Shown here one piece after another: positions 47,596 to 56,842 of a stretch of DNA of 63,722 bases (position 1 is its first letter; each line of letters opens with the position of its first letter). This stretch comes from Paludibacteraceae bacterium. GTDB lineage: Bacteria > Bacteroidota > Bacteroidia > Bacteroidales > Paludibacteraceae. Made by a program: the position numbers and the translations under genes. The stretch spans positions 1 to 63,722 of the forward strand of contig JAFZLC010000025.1 in NCBI GenBank assembly GCA_017551675.1, written 5' to 3'. A model generated the notes under the pieces. That model did not search any database and had not been told where the DNA came from. It saw only the letters and a program-made list of their open reading frames with translations.

Positions 47596-49227
47596 TCATT
47601 TCTGTTTGGAAAGCGCAATGTCGAATGCTTTTTGATAGTATTGAATGAAATCATCCCAAGAACATTTCTTTGCTAGAGCCAAAGCTTTTTTGTGAACATT
47701 CTCTGTCTCTTTCTTATTCATCTCAGCCAATTGCTTAATGTTGTTTTGAATCTCATCCGCAACAGCGAAATAATTAGTGTCTGTACGATGAATGACGGCG
47801 ACACCATTGGATATGTCCACTGGTTTTGAAGAACACCATAGTCCGAATCCTGCCAAGTCTGTTGTGATGGTAGGTATGCTGAACACGGCACTTTCAAGTG
47901 GCGTATATCCCCACGGCTCGTAATAGGAGGCGAAAATAGTGAGGTCCAAACCGATGAGAAGATCGTAGTAACTTTTGTTGAAGATGCCATCATCTCCGTT
48001 GAGGTATGATGGAACAAGGATTACTTTTACGTTTTGGTTTTGCTCATTATCGAAATGGAACATGCGCATAGTATGCAAAATCTTATCATCCATGAAGTTG
48101 TATATTTCATGTGTGATGATTTTTCTGTATACATGGAATTTTGCTTCAGGGTCACTGAGCTTTTGTTGGAGATCTTTGCGTGCGCCCATATTCCAACCAG
48201 GCACAAGAATGAATGCTACAATCTCTCGTTTGAATGAGGTGTCGCAAGCAATCATGCGGAGAGATTCCAAAAACAAATCGATACCTTTGTTTCTGAATTC
48301 ATATCGACCGCTTGTTCCAATGAAAAGAGCATCGTCTGAAATTTCATAACCGATGAGTTTCTCGGCCACGTTCTTCAGCGTTTTTCTTGCTTCTTTTCTC
48401 TTCTTAGTATATTGAGCGCCGCGAGGCACAAAATCATCTTCGAATCCGTTAGGAGTGACGATGTCAGGCTCTTTTCCCAACAATTGTTTGCATTCCCTTG
48501 CAGTGATGTCGCTTACGGTCGTGAAACAATCGGCTTGGAGCGCTGCATTTTTTTCCACTAAATGTTTTGCTTTGACATTTAGTTCGCACGCCATTTGATC
48601 TCCATTGTATCCTGAGAAATACTCATAGAGCGCTTTCCCATTGAAACAGATGGAACGACCCGTTGTGGTGGCATGCGTTGTAAATAGTGTCTTTATATAT
48701 GGACAGTGAATTTTGGTGTAAAGAAGTCCGGATCCAGTAGTCCATTCGTGGAACTGTGCCACGATTTTCTTTTTCTCTACTTTGTGGAATTGGCAGAAGT
48801 TTTCGATGAGTTTTGCCGTAGCATATCCAAATAGGACAGATTCTTTGTAGTCTCCGTATGCTTCCATTGAATCTACTTTGAAGTGATCCCACATTTCGTA
48901 AAGAAAAGCATCGGTCTCTTCTGCAAAACCTCTATGGTCAATTAACACAACAATGGGTTCTCCCGGAATATTCCATCTTCCCGCTCTTACTTTCACATTA
49001 TTCTTGTTGCAGTTTGAGATCCACTTTTTAAATAGGGATTTGTCTTCTTTGAAGAAAATGTTTTCTACACCTTCGAAGTCGGGTCCGATATATATTAGTT
49101 TGTCAGAATAGATGGTGTTTAGTGCCTTAGCTTGTGTGGACAAAACGGTATAGATGCCTCCGATTTTGTTGCACACTTCCCAACTAACTTCAAATACGTA
49201 ATCCGGTTTATTCTCAAATTCATTCAT
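47596..49227 (-). CDS. Glycogen synthase, eukaryotic-type (GT3)
   Basis: A 543-residue glycosyltransferase of family GT3, the animal/fungal-type synthase also found in Bacteroidetes, rather than the GT5 GlgA. It starts 'YVFEVSWEVCNKIGGIYTVL', has 'ATTTGRSICFNG' and ends the active site with 'YEPWGYTPLESAVFSIPTITTDLAGFG' (catalytic Glu motif EPWGYTPLE). GT3 enzymes use UDP-glucose. A minus-strand TATATTTG box (49267-49260) lies 33 bases upstream. With glgP and the shared terminator it forms a glycogen-turnover unit. Confidence 0.93.
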   Translation of the reverse strand: MNEFENKPDYVFEVSWEVCNKIGGIYTVLSTQAKALNTIYSDKLIYIGPDFEGVENIFFKEDKSLFKKWISNCNKNNVKVRAGRWNIPGEPIVVLIDHRGFAEETDAFLYEMWDHFKVDSMEAYGDYKESVLFGYATAKLIENFCQFHKVEKKKIVAQFHEWTTGSGLLYTKIHCPYIKTLFTTHATTTGRSICFNGKALYEYFSGYNGDQMACELNVKAKHLVEKNAALQADCFTTVSDITARECKQLLGKEPDIVTPNGFEDDFVPRGAQYTKKRKEARKTLKNVAEKLIGYEISDDALFIGTSGRYEFRNKGIDLFLESLRMIACDTSFKREIVAFILVPGWNMGARKDLQQKLSDPEAKFHVYRKIITHEIYNFMDDKILHTMRMFHFDNEQNQNVKVILVPSYLNGDDGIFNKSYYDLLIGLDLTIFASYYEPWGYTPLESAVFSIPTITTDLAGFGLWCSSKPVDISNGVAVIHRTDTNYFAVADEIQNNIKQLAEMNKKETENVHKKALALAKKCSWDDFIQYYQKAFDIALSKQK

Positions 49228-49308
49228 ATACTTTTTCTGTCGATTCCCATTTTGGAGGACAAATATAATTATTTTTTTTGTTTTTTTGTCGGCAATAATG
49301 GTTTTTTA

Positions 49309-52041
49309 TTAGTACCATGTAGGATAATCTCCTGAGTCTGTTCTTTTCTCGTATTTCAAGTCTTGCAACATTGATGAATTTACACCAATATGGAAGTTAA
49401 ATCCTTGATTGGTACCGAATGGGATGAAATCCAAACTGGCTGACCAGCAATGCAAATTTCTTCTGATTCCGCAAGATGTGTATGACATTTCATGATTTAG
49501 GAAGTCATAACCAGAACTCATATTGAAAGACCAGTTTTTGGAGAAGTTGATGCTGCCTGAGAAGTTGAGCGACTGTGTCAGTCTTCTGTCGAATTCCAAT
49601 GTCTCTTTGTTGAATTTGTAGTTTCCGTATGAGACGGAGTAGCTGACATTCAAGTTCCAAGGGAGAGAGAATTTCTGGTACTCATTTGGATCCTCTTTTT
49701 TCTCTTCTTCTTTCTTTTCAGCTTCTTCCATTTGATCTTCCATGAGATCGTCTAAGTTCTCTGCATTAGGGTCAATCTCATCATCATCCTCTTTAGACTG
49801 TTGCTTCTTTTTCTTAAATGTGCTATTGTTAAAGGAGTAATTGAATGATGTTCTGGCATTAGTTAGTCTGAATAAACGTCCGTTGCGTTCCATCTCAGAG
49901 ATGTTTGACTTGTAGTATACTCCGTTTTTGTCTAATTTATAGGTGTAAGGACAGAAGCCTGCGGTTACGTTTAAATTAATTTTCTTTGTCAGTTTTAAAC
50001 GCAAACTGGTGGATAAGTCAGACCATGGAGCTTCATCCTTTTCGGTAAACATTTTATAACTGGTGTTGAGTGAAAGATTATCGATCAAAGAAATCTTTTT
50101 ATAGCCTGTGGTGTCTTTGTCACTGGCCACTTTCATTTCTAAGTTGTTGGACAAACTCAAGTTTACAGTACCTCCTCCTTTACTAGTTGGTCCACCATAG
50201 TAGTTGTTACTGAAGTAGCAGTACTCTGTAGTGTCGACGGAACCATCAAGGAATTTTCTTGTATATGTACCATAGTATTCTTGTCCGAAGTTAGGCCATG
50301 GCTTGTCCATTTGAGGGGAGAAGGAGATACTGACAGATGGCTGTAGCACGTGTCGAATCATGTTGACTTTCTTGCCCCAAATAGGTTGGTAGAATCCGTA
50401 GAGTTGTGTGCTCATGCTTAAACTTGCACTCATGTCGTTGATTCTATAGAAGCCATTTTCATTATGTTCGTCAACCTTTTGTTCCTGTTCATTCCATGAT
50501 TGGTATACCTTTTTAAAATACCATTTCTCATTGTAGTTCAATGTTGGAGTGAAGATCAGATATTTGAATAGGGTGTAGGAGGCACCGACGTTGACTTGGT
50601 TTTTGATACCGTTATTCCAGTCGTTCAGCAGGTTGGCCTTGAACAATTCTTCTTGTTTTGTTGATATATAGTTGTCGAAGTTCATTCCGTAGTTCAAATA
50701 TATTTTTTCAAACCATTTGTCTTTTCCCACTTTTTCTTTTCTCTTGAATGGATATACACGAGACATGCTCAGGTTGATGGTTGGCAACTTGAGTGAAATG
50801 GTGGAGTCGCTTTGTCTTTGATTGAGCGTGAAGTTGGTGGTCAAAGAGAAAGGCGATTCAGGGAATTTGTATGTGTAGTTGATACTAGATGATTTGTTGT
50901 TTTCTCCATAGGATGATGGATTGTAATGCGAACTTGTATTATTCTTGTTGTATGAAGATGTTGAAAAGTTGATGGAAGAAGAGAAGGTGCTAAATGGGTT
51001 GGCTTTAGCATCTTGCATGTGCGACCAAATGACTCTAAAATCGTTTGTTTGTGTGTAATCAGGAAGAGTCTTCTCGCTCGTCTTGCTAACTTGGTAACTG
51101 ACGCTCACGTTTCCTGTGAACTTGTATCGTTTCCGGTATTGAGAGGTGGCGCTGGCTGCCCATGACCCTTTGGTGTAGATGTCGCCGCGAAGAGCTAAAT
51201 CGAAATAGTCGTTTATGGCAAGGTAGTAACCACCGTTTCTTAGATAAAATCCACGAGTGCTCTCCTCTCCGAATGTTGGCATTAAGATACCCGAAGAGTA
51301 TTTCTCTGTGAATGGGAAGAATCCAAAAGGCAATGCAAGAGGAAGAGGTACATCTTCAATGACAAGGTATGCGGGACCTGCAACAATATATTCCTTCGGC
51401 TTCACCTTCGCCTTGGTTAGGTTTAGGTAGAAGTGAGGGTGGTCATGATCATCACATGTGGTGTATTTGGCGTTTTTCATCAGGAACGTGTTGTCTTCCA
51501 GTTTTTTCGCTTTTTCTCCTGTGACGTAGCCGTCGCCTTGTTGAGTGACCACGTTTCTTATCAATCCTTTTTTTGTTTTGAAATTGAAGTCTATACCGTC
51601 CGACTCGTATGTGTCGTTCCCGTCTTTGAACACAGGTTTTCCGACCAATGCACCTGTGCTATCTTTCCCAGGCATGGCATGGACGATGTTACTGTCTGTG
51701 TTCAACTCTATATGGTCGGATGTGAGCTCCATCGTTTCGTATGTGACTTTGGCATCTCCATACAAATAGGCACGACCATTCGCAAAAAAGACGATAGAGT
51801 CTTTTGCGGAGTAGTGAACGATGTCGGTAACGGCATCTTTGGAATATTTTTTTTGAGGACGTGAATTTTTTGTAGAATCGACGGCAGTAGAGTCTTTTTT
51901 GTCATCTGATACGGCATTCTTTGCCATTGTATTCGTCGTAGTCACTGTCGAAAACAAGACAAAAAATAAAATATATCTATATAAATATTTGAGTATCAAA
52001 AGATTAATTATATTTATATTTGTATTCCGTATTGGGTGCAA
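49309..52041 (-). CDS. Putative LPS-assembly protein LptD (OstA-like)
   Basis: A large outer-membrane protein (910 residues from the first possible start). After a signal sequence and a Lys/Asp/Ser-rich stretch comes an OstA/LptA-like N-domain ('DSIVFFANGRAYLYGDAKVTYETMEL'), then a very long beta-barrel of alternating strands, interrupted by an acidic low-complexity segment (about 755-785, 'DDEIDPNAENLDDLMEDQME'). No ATG is available near the N-terminus: the frame opens with TTG at 52041, and a TTG at 51999 (MILKYLYRYILFFVLF...) gives a more ordinary signal peptide. The first ATG, at residue 39, would cut it off. Confidence 0.85.
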   Translation of the reverse strand: MHPIRNTNINIINLLILKYLYRYILFFVLFSTVTTTNTMAKNAVSDDKKDSTAVDSTKNSRPQKKYSKDAVTDIVHYSAKDSIVFFANGRAYLYGDAKVTYETMELTSDHIELNTDSNIVHAMPGKDSTGALVGKPVFKDGNDTYESDGIDFNFKTKKGLIRNVVTQQGDGYVTGEKAKKLEDNTFLMKNAKYTTCDDHDHPHFYLNLTKAKVKPKEYIVAGPAYLVIEDVPLPLALPFGFFPFTEKYSSGILMPTFGEESTRGFYLRNGGYYLAINDYFDLALRGDIYTKGSWAASATSQYRKRYKFTGNVSVSYQVSKTSEKTLPDYTQTNDFRVIWSHMQDAKANPFSTFSSSINFSTSSYNKNNTSSHYNPSSYGENNKSSSINYTYKFPESPFSLTTNFTLNQRQSDSTISLKLPTINLSMSRVYPFKRKEKVGKDKWFEKIYLNYGMNFDNYISTKQEELFKANLLNDWNNGIKNQVNVGASYTLFKYLIFTPTLNYNEKWYFKKVYQSWNEQEQKVDEHNENGFYRINDMSASLSMSTQLYGFYQPIWGKKVNMIRHVLQPSVSISFSPQMDKPWPNFGQEYYGTYTRKFLDGSVDTTEYCYFSNNYYGGPTSKGGGTVNLSLSNNLEMKVASDKDTTGYKKISLIDNLSLNTSYKMFTEKDEAPWSDLSTSLRLKLTKKINLNVTAGFCPYTYKLDKNGVYYKSNISEMERNGRLFRLTNARTSFNYSFNNSTFKKKKQQSKEDDDEIDPNAENLDDLMEDQMEEAEKKEEEKKEDPNEYQKFSLPWNLNVSYSVSYGNYKFNKETLEFDRRLTQSLNFSGSINFSKNWSFNMSSGYDFLNHEMSYTSCGIRRNLHCWSASLDFIPFGTNQGFNFHIGVNSSMLQDLKYEKRTDSGDYPTWY

Positions 52042-52060
52042 ATTTACGAATAATTTTTCC

Positions 52061-52068
52061 TAAATTTG
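52061..52068 (+). promoter_or_regulatory. -7 box upstream of the amidase gene
   Basis: TAAATTTG lies 27 bases before the ATG at 52096. A mirror-image box (CAAATTTA, 52040-52047) faces the divergent LptD-like gene and overlaps its first possible start codon. No well-placed TTTG elements. Confidence 0.35.
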
Positions 52069-52095
52069 CCACAGAAATATTAAAAATAGAATTTG

Positions 52096-53412
52096 ATGAG
52101 AAATTCTTTGAGTATTATACGTTTTTTATGTTTCGCAAGCTTCTTATGCTATTCTGTTTTTTCTTATGCAGCGGAAAAACAGTTTGTCGTTGTTATTGAT
52201 GCTGGTCATGGAGGAAAGGATGCTGGCGCGATAGGTTATACGCTAAAAGTTAAGGAGAAAACAGTTAATTTGGAGACAGCGTTGAAGTTAGGTGCGTTGT
52301 TGGAAAAGGAACCGGGCGTAAAGGTAATTTATACCCGCAAGAAGGATGTGTTTATTCCTTTGGATGACCGTGCTCAGATTGCCAATAAAGCAAAGGCTGA
52401 TTTGTTTATCTCTATTCATGCCAATGCGGCAGAGAATCGTTCGGCTAAGGGAACGGAGACCTATTCGGTGGGATCTTCATCGGCCAACTTGGAAGTGGCG
52501 ATGCGAGAGAACTCCGTTATCTTATATGAGTCTGATTATAAAACAAAGTATAAAGGATTTGACAATAGTTCTGAGTCATATATCATGTTTGATTACATTC
52601 AATCCAAGTATATGGAACAGAGTGTTAATTTTGCATCTTATGTGGAGAAAGAGTTTGTCGCTGGGAAAAGAACGAGTAGGGGAGTAAAGCAAGCAGGTTT
52701 CTGGGTGTTGAAACAAACATCGATGCCAGCTGTGCTGATTGAGTTGGGATATCTTTCCAATAAAGAAGAGGAGGCGTTTTTGAATAAAGATGCCAATCTT
52801 GAGAAAATGGCAAAGGCTATTCATCGTGCTTTTGTAGCATATAAGAAGAAGCATGACGGTAAGGACGGAACATCGTATCGTGATGAGATGAAGAAGAATA
52901 CGGAAGCTGTTAAATCGGACGAGACAAAGAAAACTGAAGAGAAAAAAGCGGATGAGGTAAAACCTTCAGAATCGAAAGGGACAGAAAAAGCAGTTTCCAA
53001 TGAAAAGGAGAACCCGGTTGCAAAAGAAGATAATGCAAGCAAGAAAGAGACTCTCAAAAATGATACGGTAAAAGTTGCCAAAGAAGAGAAACAGGATAAA
53101 AAAGAGGGAGAAAAAAAGGAGACTTCCGCACCTGTGGCAACTAAGGATGAAATAAGATATGCCGTTCAGTTTTGTAGCTCTAGTACCAAAAAGCCGTTAG
53201 ACTGTCGTGATTTTAAGGGTTGTGTGCCTGCACGAGAGTTTATAGAAACGGGTACCTATAAATATAAATATGTATATGGTGATGAGAAGACGTTTCAGGA
53301 GGGATTGAAATTGAGGGATGAGGTAAAGAAAAAGTTCCCGGATGCCTTTTTGGTAGTCATCAAGAATGGAGTGAAGCTTCCAGTCAGTGAGGCAAGAAAT
53401 TATTACAAGTAA
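52096..53412 (+). CDS. N-acetylmuramoyl-L-alanine amidase with SPOR-like C-terminus
   Basis: From the ATG at 52096 (a TTG precedes it in frame) the protein has 438 residues: signal peptide, Amidase_3 domain (about 27-250) with 'VVIDAGHGGKDAGAIG', 'LFISIHANAAENRSAKGTETY' and 'AVLIELGYLSNKEEEAF' (zinc His/Glu ligands and catalytic Glu), then a Lys/Glu/Thr-rich linker (about 258-345), and a C-terminal SPOR-like domain (about 350-438) likely to bind denuded peptidoglycan. It should cleave the stem peptide from MurNAc during division. It lies 36 bases before the MCE gene. Confidence 0.92.
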   Translation: MRNSLSIIRFLCFASFLCYSVFSYAAEKQFVVVIDAGHGGKDAGAIGYTLKVKEKTVNLETALKLGALLEKEPGVKVIYTRKKDVFIPLDDRAQIANKAKADLFISIHANAAENRSAKGTETYSVGSSSANLEVAMRENSVILYESDYKTKYKGFDNSSESYIMFDYIQSKYMEQSVNFASYVEKEFVAGKRTSRGVKQAGFWVLKQTSMPAVLIELGYLSNKEEEAFLNKDANLEKMAKAIHRAFVAYKKKHDGKDGTSYRDEMKKNTEAVKSDETKKTEEKKADEVKPSESKGTEKAVSNEKENPVAKEDNASKKETLKNDTVKVAKEEKQDKKEGEKKETSAPVATKDEIRYAVQFCSSSTKKPLDCRDFKGCVPAREFIETGTYKYKYVYGDEKTFQEGLKLRDEVKKKFPDAFLVVIKNGVKLPVSEARNYYK

Positions 53413-53448
53413 AAAAATGAGAAAAACTCTCGCTAAATAGAATTAGAT

Positions 53449-54381
53449 ATGAGTATTATAAAAGACATTATGGATATGAAAATATCCAAGGAATTCAAAA
53501 TTGGTTTTTGGGTAATAGTTACCATAGCAGTGACTTTTTTTGGAGTTAATTATTTAAAAGGAATTAATATTTTTAATCCGACCAACTATTATTACCTAAA
53601 GTTTGATCGCATCAATGGGTTGGTGGAAACCAACGATGTAAACATAAAGGGATATAAGGTGGGATTGGTAAAGAAGATCATATATGATTATGAGCATCCG
53701 GATGCACCTGTAACGGTTGTACTTCAAGTGGATGATGATTTAAGAATTCCTGTTGGTACGAGAGCTGGATTGGTGTCAGGTTTGTTGGGAAGTCCTAAAA
53801 TTGAATTGTTCATAGATCCGATGAGCACAACATCAGAATATTATCAAAAAGGAGATACGATACCTTCATATATAGATAATGGTATTATGGATGCACTTTC
53901 GACTGAGTTGATGCCGAGAATTCAATCCATCATTCCTCAGTTAGATACGTTGATGGTTTCATTACAAGTGATTGCACAGAACAAAGCAATAGAAAAATCA
54001 TTGTCAAATATAGAGGTGATTACAACTAATTTAAAAGGAACATCGGTATCATTAAATAAATTAGTGGATAATGACGTTCCACAATTGATAGGAAATGCAA
54101 ATTCTATGATGGCGAAGTTTGATAAGGTTGGAGACAACTTATCGACCGTTGATTTTAATAAGACAATGACAGAATTGACACAAACATTAGCAAGTGTTCA
54201 TAGTGTGGCTGATAAAGTCAACAAGGGTAATGGTACGTTAGGTTTATTGCTCAATGACAGTGAGTTATATAACAAACTTGGCACGACAGTAACCAGTGCA
54301 AATGATCTATTATTGGATTTAAAAGCAAATCCAAATCGTTACGTTCATTTTTCACTTGTGAACAAAAACAAAGAAAAATAA
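53449..54381 (+). CDS. MlaD/MCE-domain lipid-transport protein
   Basis: A 310-residue protein with one N-terminal membrane helix (about 20-40), then an MCE domain (about 45-125: 'YYYLKFDRINGLVETNDVNI' ... 'LVSGLLGSPKIELF') and a long amphipathic helical tail. MlaD-like proteins form hexameric rings that move phospholipids between inner and outer membranes. Met10 (53476, MKISKEFKIGFWVI...) is an equally good or better start by comparison with family N-termini. The genes for partner MlaE/MlaF subunits are not in the window. Confidence 0.9.
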   Translation: MSIIKDIMDMKISKEFKIGFWVIVTIAVTFFGVNYLKGINIFNPTNYYYLKFDRINGLVETNDVNIKGYKVGLVKKIIYDYEHPDAPVTVVLQVDDDLRIPVGTRAGLVSGLLGSPKIELFIDPMSTTSEYYQKGDTIPSYIDNGIMDALSTELMPRIQSIIPQLDTLMVSLQVIAQNKAIEKSLSNIEVITTNLKGTSVSLNKLVDNDVPQLIGNANSMMAKFDKVGDNLSTVDFNKTMTELTQTLASVHSVADKVNKGNGTLGLLLNDSELYNKLGTTVTSANDLLLDLKANPNRYVHFSLVNKNKEK

Positions 54382-54660
54382 TTTAGAATAATTCTAAATA
54401 AAAAATATATTTAGTTGTGTTTACAACTATTAATTATCTCAAATTAGCAGTGTTTGCGAATAAAAGAAATAAAAGTTGCAAATACTGCTTTTTTTATAAA
54501 CTACCTAAAATCAGATGATTAAAAAAAAGTCAAATTTGTAAATGATTGAGTATTAAGAATTATATTTATATATACCTGAAATTCAAATAGTTGTCTACTT
54601 TTTTTAATAACCAAATTTTTAGTTAGATTTTTTTTGAATAAAAAAAAACACAATTTTGTC
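54382..54660. other. AT-rich region upstream of dnaA
   Basis: A very AT-rich 279-base gap. It contains several A/T homopolymer tracts and an imperfect TTGTGTTTACAAC palindrome (about 54414-54426). I looked for DnaA boxes (TTATCCACA and near variants, both strands) and saw no cluster, so there is no sequence support for calling it the replication origin. Confidence 0.4.
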
Positions 54661-54684
54661 ATGCAAAGAAAAAAACAAAGTTTT

Positions 54685-56061
54685 ATGAACGAGTATAATG
54701 AAAAAGAATCAGAATGTGTAGGTCTGTGGAATAAATGTCTGGCAATTATTAAGGATAATATTTCAGTATCTCAATTTAAAACATGGTTTGAGCCGATTGT
54801 TGCAGAGAAATGGGAGGATCGTACGTTAACGATTCAGGTTCCAAGTCAGTTCTATGCAGATTTTGTGGATGAACATTTTTCAGAGTTGATGAAGATGACC
54901 TTCGATCGCGTGATGGGCGAAGGAACGAAGTTGATGTATAGTATAGTAGCGGAAAGTGTTCAGAAAACGAAAATTGTAGTGGCACCTACACCACAACATA
55001 ATATTTTCAATCCATTTGCTTCGAGAACGAGGGCAACCATAGATCCTCAATTGAATCCTAATTATACTTTTGACACGTTCGTAGAGGGAAGTTGTAACAA
55101 ACTAGGTGTGGAAGCTGGTTTGTCTGTTGCGAAGTCACCATATAAGAACACATTTAATCCGTTGTTTGTCTATGGAGGTTCAGGATTAGGAAAGACCCAT
55201 TTGGTACAAGCAATAGGATGGGAAATTTTGAAAAAGTTTCCAGAGAAGAATGTGTTGTATGTTGATGCCAACAGATTCCAGTTGCAGTATTCAGATGCGC
55301 ACTTAAGTAATCGAATAAATGACTTTTTGAATTTTTATCAGCAAATAGATGTATTAATCGTAGATGATATTCAGTTCTTCTCTGGTAAAATAGGTACTCA
55401 AAATGTATTTTTCCAAATATTCAATCATCTTCAACAACAAGGCAAGCAGATTATTCTGACATCCGATTGCTCACCAAAAACGCTTCAAGGTTTGGACGAA
55501 AGAATGTTGACGCGTTTTCGCTGGGGCTTAACTGTAGAGTTGGATGTTCCAAATCAGGATACGAGAAAGTCTATTCTTCAATCGAAGGTGAAGAATGAAG
55601 GATTGTTGATTCCAGATGACGTGGTAGAATATATTGCCCGTAATGTGACGGAGAACATACGCGAGTTGGAAGGTGTGGTTGTTTCGTTGTTGGCACAGTC
55701 AACATTGACAAAAACGGAGATAAATATTGAATTGGCAGAGCGCGTGATTGGTCGCATTGTAGAGGTGGCTGATAAAACCATCACTATACAATCTATTCAA
55801 AAGTTGGTGTGCGATTATTATCGTTTGGAAGCTAATGATATTCAAACGAAGTCACGAAAAAGAGAGGTGGTTCAAGCACGTCAAATTGCTATGTACCTTT
55901 CACGTAAGTATACGAAGAATTCACTATCTTCTATAGGTGAGCAGATAGGTAAGAGAGACCATGCAACAGTCCTTTATGCCTGCAATGCAGTGAACGATTT
56001 GCTGAAATATGATAAATCTTTCAGACAAAGTTTAGAAACAATTGAAAATTCATTAAAATAA
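54685..56061 (+). CDS. dnaA: Chromosomal replication initiator protein DnaA
   Basis: From the ATG at 54685 the protein has 458 residues: domain I ('GLWNKCLAIIKDNISVSQFKTW'), a short linker, AAA+ domain III with Walker A 'GGSGLGKTHLVQAIG' and Walker B 'VLIVDDIQFFSG', and the DNA-binding domain IV with the DnaA signature 'GKRDHATVLYACNAV'. An in-frame ATG at 54661 and a TTG at 54634 are possible earlier starts; the chosen one puts domain I at the normal distance from the N-terminus. It opens the ring for replication and binds DnaA boxes. Confidence 0.96.
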   Translation: MNEYNEKESECVGLWNKCLAIIKDNISVSQFKTWFEPIVAEKWEDRTLTIQVPSQFYADFVDEHFSELMKMTFDRVMGEGTKLMYSIVAESVQKTKIVVAPTPQHNIFNPFASRTRATIDPQLNPNYTFDTFVEGSCNKLGVEAGLSVAKSPYKNTFNPLFVYGGSGLGKTHLVQAIGWEILKKFPEKNVLYVDANRFQLQYSDAHLSNRINDFLNFYQQIDVLIVDDIQFFSGKIGTQNVFFQIFNHLQQQGKQIILTSDCSPKTLQGLDERMLTRFRWGLTVELDVPNQDTRKSILQSKVKNEGLLIPDDVVEYIARNVTENIRELEGVVVSLLAQSTLTKTEINIELAERVIGRIVEVADKTITIQSIQKLVCDYYRLEANDIQTKSRKREVVQARQIAMYLSRKYTKNSLSSIGEQIGKRDHATVLYACNAVNDLLKYDKSFRQSLETIENSLK

Positions 56062-56096
56062 TTTTATATTTGTAGCCGATTAAATTAATACAGATT

Positions 56097-56648
56097 ATGG
56101 TATACAAGTTTGTTATATTATCTGATGAGGTGGACGATTTCGTTCGTGAGATAGATATTGATTCAGAGGCTACATTCATGGAGTTGCATGATGCAATTTT
56201 GGAGTCGGTAGGTTATGCAAATGATCAGATGACTTCATTCTTTATCTGTGATGATGATTGGGAGACAGGAACTGAAATCACACAGGTTGAGATGGATACA
56301 GCTTCGGATGTCGATAGTTATGTGATGGACAAGACGAAGTTGTATGAACTCGTTAGTGATGAAGGACAGAGACTTGTGTTTGTGTTTGATTACATGAACA
56401 ATCGTTCTTTCTATATGGAGTTGAAGTCTATTATTACGAGCAATGACTTACCAAAAGCTGTGTGCAAGATATCCAAAGGAAAGGCACCTGCTCAGGTATT
56501 GGATGGACTCTTTATGGACGATGCAGCAATTTCAAAGAAAGACTCTGCTGTGTTTGATGATGGAGGAGAAGACTTCTTAGATGGAGAGGGCTTCAATGAA
56601 GATGAATTGGATGGTTTAAGTATAAATGATAATTATTTCGAGGAGTAA
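56097..56648 (+). CDS. pRiA4b ORF-3-like protein
   Basis: A 183-residue acidic soluble protein. The N-terminal 'YKFVILSDEVDDFVREIDID' and 'TFMELHDAILESVGYANDQM' match the plasmid pRiA4b ORF-3/TnpR-like fold, with the later 'DEGQRLVFVFDYMNNRSFYMEL'. The C-terminal 35 residues are strongly acidic ('DDGGEDFLDGEGFNEDELDG'). Function is unknown. A TATATTTG box (56065-56072) lies 25 bases upstream of the ATG. It follows dnaA by 35 bases, so either cotranscription or its own start is possible. Confidence 0.75.
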   Translation: MVYKFVILSDEVDDFVREIDIDSEATFMELHDAILESVGYANDQMTSFFICDDDWETGTEITQVEMDTASDVDSYVMDKTKLYELVSDEGQRLVFVFDYMNNRSFYMELKSIITSNDLPKAVCKISKGKAPAQVLDGLFMDDAAISKKDSAVFDDGGEDFLDGEGFNEDELDGLSINDNYFEE

Positions 56649-56660
56649 CAGATAGGTTGC

Positions 56661-56691
56661 TTTGAATTTTGGTATATTTTTTGTACCTTTG
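56661..56691 (+). promoter_or_regulatory. Bacteroidetes-type promoter for the VTC-cluster leader
   Basis: TTTG (56661-56664), 19 bases, TACCTTTG (56684-56691): full consensus with ideal spacing. The predicted transcript has a leader of about 145 bases before the first credible start codon. Confidence 0.65.
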
Positions 56692-56842
56692 TATTCGGGG
56701 AGACGGCCTGATCATATATTTACATAGTTGCTCTTTTATCACTTTTGGCTTTTTATCCTCAAAAAAACGAGATACGTTGAAAAAATTTTTGTATTTCACG
56801 TCGTCTCTATATTTTAGTCTTATGAATTTAATATCCATGGTT

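Noticed and set aside
54382-54660. Replication origin upstream of dnaA
   Set aside because: AT-rich, but without a recognisable DnaA-box cluster; position next to dnaA alone is not enough in this phylum.
56669-56842. Upstream extension of the YwqK-like reading frame
   Set aside because: It begins inside the consensus promoter; the signal peptide starts at 56843.
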